NCBI GenBank assembly: GCA_033064195.1
Contig: JARBJD010000013.1
Span: 434,001-498,000, forward strand
Origin: Blattamonas nauphoetae
Taxonomy: Eukaryota; Preaxostyla; Oxymonadida
Length of the DNA: 64,000 bases
Reading direction: 5' to 3'
This document shows, in pieces, positions 56,239-64,000 of this stretch (position 1 is its first letter; every line of letters starts with the position of its first letter). The notes beneath the pieces were generated by a model. It made no database searches, had not been told where the DNA came from, and was given only the letters and a program-made list of their open reading frames with translations. The position numbers were made by a program, and so were the translations under genes.

Positions 56239-57120
56239 ATGACCACACCTGAAAAGCCTGTACTTCCCCAGAAAGAAATACTCGAAACATATCGTCGATT
56301 CTCGTCTGACTACGACCTCAAAACCATGAACACGATGGTTCCAGTCATCAATCATTTTCTTGCTCTGATTCCGCCACTTGACTCTTCGTGCATCGTTCAT
56401 GATAATGCCTGCGGAACTGGGATAGTGACTCAGACAATCATTGCGAACATGGAATCAGCAGCTTCGCAAGAGTCTGCACCATCCAAGATGACATTCAAGT
56501 GTTCGGACATCTCGCCGGATATGATCAACAAATTGTGCGAGAAAATCGAAAAATTTGAGTGGACGAATGTCACAGCTACTGTGATGGATTCTACACAGCT
56601 CACGTTCGATGATGAATCGTTCACGCACAGCATCTCAAACTTTGGCATCATCTTCGTCCCTGATCCCGTCGCAGCTACTCGTCACATTTTCAGAACACTG
56701 AAGCATGGCGGCATCTGCATTTCGACGAGTTGGGAGCACTGGGGATATCTTCCAGCACTGCAGAAAGCTGAACAACTCATCCGCCCTGATCTCCCATCCT
56801 TCACCGAGACTTTTCCCGTCAAATGGGCGAGTGAAAGTTTCGTGCGATCCGTTTTCGAGGATGGTGGGTTCACGGGATCAAATGGAGCTGTGATATTCGA
56901 CCGTTGCGAGACAACAATCCAGATGGACACTCTCGATAAGCTGACTCAGTCGTGGTGGACGATGGGATATTCAGTGAAAGGGTGGGCAGAGGAGGACAAA
57001 ACAAAGTGGCTCGCTGTGATTATGGACGAATTGACGAAATCAGAGGATTTCTACGTTGACGCGTCGGGAATCTGCCACACGAAGATGTATGCGCTGATTT
57101 GCAAGGCAGTGAAGTTCTGA
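56239..57120 (+). CDS. Class I SAM-dependent methyltransferase
   Basis: 293 residues from the first ATG at 56239 (MTTPEKPVLPQKEI), intron-free, TGA at 57120. Motif I, the SAM-binding loop, is VHDNACGTGIV (about 53-63); the acidic end of strand 2 is FKCSDISPDMI (about 87-97); motif III-like VMDSTQLTFDDESFTHSIS and SNFGIIFVPDP follow, then GGICISTSWEHWG. This matches the methyltransferase 11/25 (UbiE-like) group. A DNACGTG loop is common in fungal small-molecule methyltransferases, so lateral acquisition is plausible but unproven. No signal peptide or membrane segment: a cytosolic enzyme. The substrate is not inferable from the neighbours. Confidence 0.85.
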   Translation: MTTPEKPVLPQKEILETYRRFSSDYDLKTMNTMVPVINHFLALIPPLDSSCIVHDNACGTGIVTQTIIANMESAASQESAPSKMTFKCSDISPDMINKLCEKIEKFEWTNVTATVMDSTQLTFDDESFTHSISNFGIIFVPDPVAATRHIFRTLKHGGICISTSWEHWGYLPALQKAEQLIRPDLPSFTETFPVKWASESFVRSVFEDGGFTGSNGAVIFDRCETTIQMDTLDKLTQSWWTMGYSVKGWAEEDKTKWLAVIMDELTKSEDFYVDASGICHTKMYALICKAVKF

Positions 57121-57889
57121 TCTCGCTTCTGTTCACACCATTATTCGGTTTTAAGAGTTCAACTTTCGTTTCAATCGCTTCAAAACATGTTTCATGAACA
57201 ATCAATTTTTTGATGAATCCTGCAATCATCTCGGAACTTCGTACCTCTCACAACTCTCCAATCTCCGTCCTTCATTGGGCTGAGATGCTCTGCTTCATCA
57301 TTCAGGAGTGGGTGGGCTTCGAACCGTCATTTCTTTTGTTGGGGCAGATCCGAGACATCCTGGATTAGATGAGCCAGTTGGGACAGAGACAGGAGAGGTG
57401 GAAAGATGTGTGTCGCCCATACTGGAATTCATGTCTTCCAGCAACGTCCTGCGTTTGGATAGTGATTGCTGCTTCTCAATCGTCAATGTTCACGCAATGA
57501 AGGATCTTTAGTTCAGAATATCGCAATTTCTGGCAAGTATTCCTCCATTACACCTGTATCTCGGTCATGTCTTTGAGATACAGAGACAAACAGCAATGAC
57601 AATCCAATGATGGATACAGTCGAGCATTGAGTGAGAAGAGAGGAAATGTTGAGGTTGTTGGCGAACTAGACAACCAGTGGATCCAGTCAGTCGAAGAGAC
57701 AAGTCAGTGCGGGAAGTCGCTGTTGAAATAAGAGCTCGTTTCGGACATGTCTCGAACAAGACACAAAGCTCGCTGTGAGGATCGAGGAAGCGAGGCTGAT
57801 TGGCGGGTATTGTTCGAGAAGCTTGAGACGAGTTGAAGAGGAGAGTGGATGAGTGGTTTCCACACGAGATTTCAGTCTTCTTCGTCGCT
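57121..57889. other. Intergenic stretch with possible gene scraps
   Basis: No firm gene. A minus-strand frame 57486-57298 (KRRTLLEDMNSSMGD) looks composition-wise like disordered coding sequence but has no start or splice context. The rest is the 3' flank shared by the converging methyltransferase and HEAT-like genes. Confidence 0.35.
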
Positions 57890-58888
57890 CTATTCACCGT
57901 GTCCATAATGCAGTCCCAGCTCGTTGCTCAATCTGATCACTTGGTTCAGCATCAGCCTTCCGCGGAATCCGTTCTCGAAGTTGTGTCGCCTCGTTTCCAC
58001 CACATCTTCAAATCCCTCCTTTCTCAACGAACCAAGAAGTATCGCACTTGACTGAATGATAGTTCTGTCTTGTGTGTTCCACTCTTCCATTGCGTCTGCT
58101 ATACTCACGAAAAACTCAAGAATCGAATGGTCGTGGTCGAAAAAGGTCAGACAACTTGGGATCAACTGAAAGATGGGCAGAGTCAGAACATAATCCATTG
58201 TGGGCTGAAAATATGGTGCAATTGCGAGGAGTCGGGGTTCGTCAAACATGAGTTCATTTGTAAGAAGTGGATCGTCGATCGAGAAGCGGTTTCTGAACAG
58301 ATGCCAGAAGTACTCCTCCGATGCAACCAGAACCTGTTTCAGAACTGCCTCAAGCACTGCTTGTTGTTCGGCGCGATCGTGCACTTCCAGTTCTGCAACA
58401 CAATCCATCGACGCGAGAGAAACAAATGAACCAATGATGTTTCTGAGATGGCAGAGGATCATTTGAGACTCTGTGAAAGGGAGAGATAGTGGACTGAGAT
58501 TCGTGATGATTTGAGGGATAAGGTTGGCAGTGACGAGTCTCAGTCTGGTTGGAGCAGACATGAATCGAATCATCGTTTTCAGAATCTCCATCGTTGATTT
58601 GATGATTCTTTGATTCGGCAAGGAAAGAAGCACCACGAGAGCTTCCATATAGTCGATCACCGATTCATTTGACGAGGATTCAAGGTCGACGAGAAACTGA
58701 GAAACAGTTCCTGGCGGAGATGGAAGGAGTTGGTTCAGAAAGAGTTCCGCGTTTTCTTCCAACGGCCCATCAAGTGACTCACCCTTCCTCACCATCGAGA
58801 CCAGTGAAAACAAAATTGTTGTCTTGTCCTTGTCAGACTCGATTGTTTTCCCATCCCAATTCACGAAGGCTGAAGAATCTAAAAGCAT
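57890..58888 (-). CDS. HEAT/ARM-like family protein, full length (332 residues)
   Basis: Intronless frame from the ATG at 58888 (MLLDSSAFVNWDGK) to a TGA at 57890. The complete paralog of the truncated gene at 17712-18465; the pair share the N-terminal F(L/V)NW motif, SPLSLPFTES, AEQQAVLEAVLKQVLVASEE, YFQPTMDYVL and IPSCLTFFDHD. Beyond that point this copy has helices SILEFFVSIADAMEEW and the C-terminal ENGFRGRLMLNQVIRL. Leu-rich antiparallel helix pairs suggest a HEAT/ARM scaffold. No targeting signal or catalytic motif. This family type is recalled as common in Blattamonas-like genomes; its role is unknown. Confidence 0.78.
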   Translation of the reverse strand: MLLDSSAFVNWDGKTIESDKDKTTILFSLVSMVRKGESLDGPLEENAELFLNQLLPSPPGTVSQFLVDLESSSNESVIDYMEALVVLLSLPNQRIIKSTMEILKTMIRFMSAPTRLRLVTANLIPQIITNLSPLSLPFTESQMILCHLRNIIGSFVSLASMDCVAELEVHDRAEQQAVLEAVLKQVLVASEEYFWHLFRNRFSIDDPLLTNELMFDEPRLLAIAPYFQPTMDYVLTLPIFQLIPSCLTFFDHDHSILEFFVSIADAMEEWNTQDRTIIQSSAILLGSLRKEGFEDVVETRRHNFENGFRGRLMLNQVIRLSNELGLHYGHGE

Positions 58889-59127
58889 GCAGAACCCAAT
58901 ATATCACATACCACATCGAGAGGAACCACATGAGTTGCTTGTTGGAGATGTATGAGAACGCATTAAGCCACAGACTGATGAGAGTCTCTCAAAGTGGGTT
59001 GATCATTCTTCATCCCTCAAATTTCACAAAAATCAAGGCGCCAGAGTAGAAACATTGAAGTGGAAGAGATAAGACCTTAAATCCAAGTCGATATATCGTT
59101 GTCAAAAAAATCAATGAATCGTGAAAA

Positions 59128-62100
59128 TTACAAAACATCGTCAGACTCATCGTGGTCAAGTTCATCGATCGTGAGGTCTTCGAAAGGCCAGTGACTCTCA
59201 TATGAAACATTACCGTAAATCTGAAGAGCCGTTGGTAGGGCAAAATTGTTGAGTTGGTCAAACGTATAATCAATGGAGGAACGAGAGATAAGGTTTTTTG
59301 TATTTGCTCCTTTCCACTTGTTCAGAAAGACCAACGAGAAGTTAGTTCGAGCGATCTCGCTTCGGTCTGCCATCCCTTCCTCAGACAAAGCAAGCACAAC
59401 CTGCTTCATTTGTGGATTGGATCTATTCCTCTTTTTGGTGAACATTCTGCAGATAGTTTTGAGAATGTATAGATCGGATGGGATCAGGTCCAGACGAACA
59501 AGAGCCATGGAAAGGACAGAGAGAAGAGAGGAAAGAGGAGGAGTGGAGAGAGTGGTTGTCTGAGCGGAGAGGATGAGAGACTGAAAGAGACAGAGAAAGA
59601 CGTAAACGAGTAGCGAGTGTTCGTCACAGTTCGAAGGAAGTATTGTTCTGTCTGGTGATGAAGGTACAACAACTGTGAGAATTCGAGTGAGGAAGGGAGC
59701 GAGTGAAAAGAGTGTGGAAGCAGAGATCCAAGCTTGGGAGCGCGTAAGGACCATTTTGTGGAGAGCGAGGAAGAGCTGTTGTGGGGTTCTCTGAATGCCC
59801 TTCCGATTGAGACTGAGAACAAGTGGATCGCCAGGTGCCAGACATCGGGACAAGTTCTCTCTGTTCTCCTCCAAAATGAGACAGAGGCTCTCAGCTGTTC
59901 CCTTTGTGATGTCAACAATCAGATTCTCATTTAGTCCTTGAAGAACTTGAGATGGTGTGATTGTGTTGGCTGTTTGAGATGGGGTTTGATCAATGTCATC
60001 AGAATCCGGTATTACAAGTGGAGGAACAAGACATTCCGGTAAGTCGAGGCTGGCAGAGAGAAGGATGGAGGAGAGGATGGACGTGAGAGGGTGTTGGGTG
60101 ACGGAGGATTGGTCATCGCCACCGAAAGGAACAGTTGCTGTGGAGATCGAGAAGGGTGTTGGAGTGTTTCGTGTTTGCTCTTCGATCTGCTGAAGAGTGA
60201 GCAGGATGGAGCGAAGAAGAGCGAGATCAGGTGTCACTGCGAGCGAGACCAGAGAGTCAATGAATGGTGTTGGGTCGAACGAGTCGACGCTCATTAGAAC
60301 TCCAAACACTTTCAAGCACGAATCAACAATCTGGGACATCAATAAGTAACTCTCATAATCGTATCCCTCATCCACTCCTTCCCGACGACGAGCAGCAACG
60401 AAACAAAGAGTGCTCGAGACCAGTCCAGATAGTTTCTGGTTTTGATCGATGTCGAACACTGTGTGAGCGAGAGAAGGAGGGTCGAGTCGTCCAACGCAGT
60501 CTGCAATGTGGGCCAGAGCTGCCGAGACCAACGGAAGATTGTGACGACAACCAGCCAACTCGATGACGCTGTCGAATGCAGCGAGATGTGTGTCGAGATG
60601 AAAATCGAGGCGTGGTGTGCATCGGACGAAGTGAATCGATAACATGAAAAGGGCTTGTGCGTCATTCTCTGCTTTCATCAGCTCGTCCACAAAACCGGGA
60701 TCGCCTCCCGAAACAACAGCCAGCTGCGTCACAAATCTCCATCTCTCCTCACCCTCAGCGGTTCTCAGTTTCTCGGTGATTGATTTCTCGAATGGCAAGA
60801 CAGGTGCGGTTGTGTGTTTGTCTTGAGATGTTTCTGGATTGCTGAAAGAGAGCAGGTCAGTCACGTTCTTCATTTCTGCGAGGAGAGCGATGGGAGTGTT
60901 GTAGGAATTCACTGTCGCCATCTCGACCAAGCATTCCACAATTCGATCGAGAGAGCTGTGGACAGGATTCTTCGTCGATCTGACGAACCAGTTGGGCATT
61001 GACAGAAACTGCCATTGTGATTCTGGTCCAAGAAATGGGAAGAGATGGACACAGGCTGTGTCTCTTCGCTCCACGTATAGGTGACTCAAATCCAATACCC
61101 AACGATTGAATCCGTATTCGAGGCGAACTGCGATGTCTGCAAGCGTTGTTAGTGGGAGGAGGGCAGATGGTCTGTTGGAGTCGTTCCACACGCTTGGCTT
61201 TTGAGATGAGAGGCACAGCTCGGGAGAGAAGAAGGGGAAGGAGTGTGGGAGTGTCGTGGTCGAGTGAAGGGCATTCACAAGACATGCAGCGAATGGAATT
61301 CCAATCATTCTCGCGCAGTCAAGATGTGTATTGGCAAACGTGACATCAGAGCGAGATTGCCACATAATACAACGACCAGCTTCGGCACAAATTGATTGAC
61401 AAGGTGCTTCGTTGTGATCAGAATATTCAAACTCCTGAGATGGTTGTGAAGTGAAAGCATCGCTCACGGGGAATGTCGTCGGTGTGGCGAAGAGGAGTGC
61501 TTCGGTGTGAGGTGTGGACAGGCCAAACTGATTGGAGAAGACAGACACAGCAGCTGTCGACATTTCGTTGTTTATACTCGCAGCGGAGAGAACGAGGAAA
61601 GTAAGAAGATAAAACGGTAGCAAGTTGAGGGATTGTCCGTGCTGGATCAGATCCAGCTTCACTTCGCCCAGTGATGTGAGTAGCACGACCCAATTCGGTG
61701 TCGCTCTCCCAAAGTCCAGACAATGTGGTTCAGAGGGATTGTCAGACACCACTCGAACTGTCCACAGAGCGGACCAGAGGGCGATGTTGAAAATGTGTTC
61801 GGCATGGCTCACGACGAGACGGTGGAAAAATTCAGGGCATGTGCCGGCCATGCGAAAGAAGGAGCTGGCAGGGTCGGTGAATGAGCGAAGCGAGAGGACG
61901 GAGTCGAGAGGGAATGTTGGGTCGAGGAGCGGTTCGCTGAGTTTGGTGAAGAGAGGAGAGGAAGACTCACTGAGTGTGGAGATGAGGTTCAGGTGTTGGT
62001 CGTCTTGGAAGTGAATTTTGGAGAGATCGACTGTTTCGAGAAACGAGTCGATGAGGTCGGGATGGGCTGATGAAAAGATGAAAGATTGAATATGATCAAA

Positions 62101-63179
62101 ATGACACACTGTTTAGAAATGTGGCAGTGTGTTGGAGGCTCTGAGAAATTAGATTCATGGGACGGGTGAAATCATATCGAACTTGATAATGATCCTGATC
62201 AGTCAACAAGTTCAATGTGGCAGCGATTCTATACACTGGATCCTGAAGAGAAGAATGAATCGGCAAAGAGAATCCAAACGAATAATATTTGTGAGATTCG
62301 AACAATCTTTAGTATGAGGGCACAATTGAAGTAAAGACTGTGAGCTGTCCTTTCCATCCGAGAAATGCTTGCCACGAAAGGGGCGAGGCACGACACGACA
62401 GTTTCTTGAACAGCACTACCAATTCCGAGGATTGTACAAGCCAGAACTTCATGAGATAAAAGCCCCAACAATATTTCGTCATCGATTTGATGATATTCAG
62501 GGTCGTTTCCAAGATATGTTTCAATGTGGCACATGACATTTCGGAAAAAAGATGAAAGATCTTCTGTGAGGGCTGGAATCGAGATTAGTGGACAGATTTC
62601 AGAAATTTGGGAAAGTTGGACGAGTTTATGATAATCAGTGTGATTGGGCTTGATCTGTTTGAGAATCGAAAGAAGGAGTTCCGAGGAGTGGAGGAGAGTG
62701 ATCAAATCGTCTTCAGAAGACACTGAAACAATAAAAAACTGAAAAACATGCCGATTGTGTCAAGCGACTCAGTATCGATGTCCTGGAGAAGAGGAGAGCA
62801 AAGAATAATCAGAATACTGAATGAACAGAGTATAGTTGACTATCACGTTGAGACAAGGCGGTACCAAAACGATGAAGGAGATCATTTCGTTGTTCTTTGG
62901 TAATGTGATTCAAATATCCTAACAAGAGGAAGAATGTGTAAAATGAAAGAAAGGCTGACTCATCACAAGAGAATCGATATATAATAGGCATTGTTGAGGA
63001 TCATGTTGGTGGGTGCTTGAACTTGAGGCAAGAAGATCATTGAACTTTTCGATTGGATTGCTCTCGGCTGCTGTGACAGTGAAACGATTATTACTGTCGA
63101 ACTTAGAAGAGTGAGAGGAAGGTTCTACGTTCGTCATCTTCTCAGGTTGAACAATCCGTTCAGTTTTCTCGAGTTCCAT
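59128..63179 (-). CDS. Large multi-exon ARM-like helical protein
   Basis: The ATG at 63179 (MELEKTERIVQPEK). The main exon, 62066-59128, encodes ~980 residues ending EDLTIDELDHDESDDVL. Upstream exons are 62242-62110, 62722-62304 and probably 62782-62752. Introns 62109-62067 (43 nt), 62303-62243 (61 nt, GTTCGA...CTTCAG) and 62817-62783 (35 nt) restore frame cleanly: LILKI-DPVYRIAATL and FLN-T-HPDLIDSF. A 29-nt intron 62751-62723 would need a GC donor to give SLDTI-VSSEDDLITLL. The join between the first exon (LLYIDSL) and YLNHITKEQRNDLL near 62950 is uncertain. The protein is Leu/Ser-rich, almost entirely helical and acidic at the C-terminus, as expected of a large HEAT/ARM scaffold. No catalytic or membrane signature. 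Confidence 0.75.
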
Positions 63180-63559
63180 CAAAAAGGTTATGGGTATGAT
63201 AGATCACATCAGTCAATCATCCAAATTATATACTTTTGAAGTAAAAGAACGAATGAAGGATCTCCATCGATACCGTGGTGAGAACCTGACTGACAGAAGA
63301 AAGAGCAAAATAGAAATTGATATGAATAAGACGTCATAAAAAAGGAAGAACAAAATATCACAAAATGAAGAATAAGTAATCCAGAAAGGGAGCACATTTT
63401 CATCTCTTTCGCGCTTCAAAACCACATCCAATCGTCCCCATCTATCGTCGAATTACAGCTGGCTGTCTCCCACTGCACAACACAGCAATCTCTGCCTGAA
63501 TTGATGACCTTAGTGACGGACGATGGTGCCAGTGCCGTGCGAAGCGTAGACCAATCAAT
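63180..63559. other. Gene-free stretch near the right edge
   Basis: AT-rich to about 63400, then a higher-GC patch (63440-63545) without a coding frame or recognisable RNA fold. It contains the promoter side of the ARM-like gene and the 3' flank of the coiled-coil gene. Confidence 0.4.
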
Positions 63560-63927
63560 TTATTGCGTGCTACTCTCCATCTGAGCTAGCTGTTGAGCTA
63601 GATACTGGTTGAGTTCTAAATGCATTTTCTTGTTCATCTCCAAAACTGGCATTGCTTCTTCTTTGTATCTGAGACTGGTCAGGGTACCTGAGAGAATGAT
63701 GGCAAGAAATGAGAAAGAAAACCAGATTGATTTCCGGCACGTTGCTTTTCAAGGGCCAGCTTTTCCATATCGGCTATCCCGGCCTCTAGTTTGGTGGAAG
63801 AGGCTTCGCGGTTGGTAATTTCCTGCTTGAGCTCTTCAATTAATTCAAGCAACGAGGAGATGTTTTCGGCATAATCCGACCCCGTGCCCCCCTCCAATAT
63901 TTTAACAGTTGCTTGATTTAACTCCAT
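63560..63927 (-). CDS. Coiled-coil family protein, one 35-nt intron
   Basis: The ATG at 63927 (MELNQATVKILEGG). Exon 1 is 63927-63725, an intron 63724-63690 (GTTTTC...CTCAG), exon 2 63689-63560. Spliced it reads EKQRAGNQS-GTLTSLRYKEEAM and ends LAQQLAQMESSTQ-TAA, about 110 residues; unspliced it would stop at LPSFSQVP. Heptads LLELIEELKQEITNREAS and KLEAGIADMEKLALEKQ predict a coiled coil. The intron position and the SxQ-TAA end match both modules of the gene at 55040-55851. It may be the 3' part of a larger gene continuing out of the window, though an in-frame stop lies just upstream of the ATG. Confidence 0.65.
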
Positions 63928-64000
63928 TTCACGATATTTTTGCAATTATTTTTCGATTTGAGACCGGGTTTTGGAGATATAAATTCATCTACACTTCACC

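Noticed and set aside
1-64000. tRNA, rRNA or snRNA genes
   Set aside because: No cloverleaf, box motifs or conserved rRNA stretches were recognised by eye; a covariance-model scan would be needed to exclude them.

Overview
The window looks like nuclear DNA from an anaerobic flagellate protist, most likely a metamonad of the oxymonad/Preaxostyla type (Blattamonas-like). This is inferred from the gene content: very large secreted beta-helix proteins ending in a membrane segment plus a degenerate kinase domain, HEAT/ARM-like helical families, a bacterial-style flavodoxin-ferredoxin fusion, and small spliceosomal introns (mostly 35-160 nt) with loose GT donors. Stops fit the standard code. No rRNA, tRNA, CRISPR array, retrovirus-like or Polinton-like element was recognised.

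Layout. 395-12886 (minus): a giant beta-helix receptor-like pseudokinase gene carrying about three near-identical 1.5-kb internal tandem units and several frame breaks. 13086-14000 (minus): an acidic, Ser/Pro-rich protein. 14157-15600 (minus): an intron-dense gene. 15818-16798 (minus): a flavodoxin plus 2x[4Fe-4S] protein with a C-terminal membrane tail. 17712-18465 (minus): a truncated HEAT-like paralog. 18778-24089 (plus): a second beta-helix protein, with an intron bounded by a 30-bp inverted repeat. 24091-25027 (plus): a small secreted protein.

25458-46564 (plus) is a six-copy tandem array of a ~930-residue family that I do not recognise. Copies C and D are intact. A and B each have one break. 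E has a frameshift and a lost stop. F carries a hAT-like MITE inside its coding region plus a stop codon. The promoter side of F holds two nested TA-target MITEs, one with 339-bp terminal inverted repeats. Mosaic similarity between copies, including a 462-bp stretch identical in B and C, indicates unequal exchange and gene conversion.

46814-52903 (plus) is an intact receptor-like pseudokinase: signal peptide, beta-helix, Ig-like repeats, membrane segment, kinase-like C-lobe. After a pyrimidine-rich gene-free stretch come a 5'-truncated serpin (minus) abutting a coiled-coil gene (plus), a SAM-dependent methyltransferase (plus), a complete HEAT-like paralog (minus), a large multi-exon ARM-like gene (minus, 59128-63179), and a second member of the coiled-coil family at the right edge.

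Functionally the window mixes a surface/secreted adhesin-receptor repertoire (three beta-helix genes), a fast-evolving duplicated helical family, and a few probably transferred metabolic genes. There are no operons. Frame breaks in the repetitive genes may be real decay or uncorrected single-base assembly errors; the sequence alone cannot separate these.
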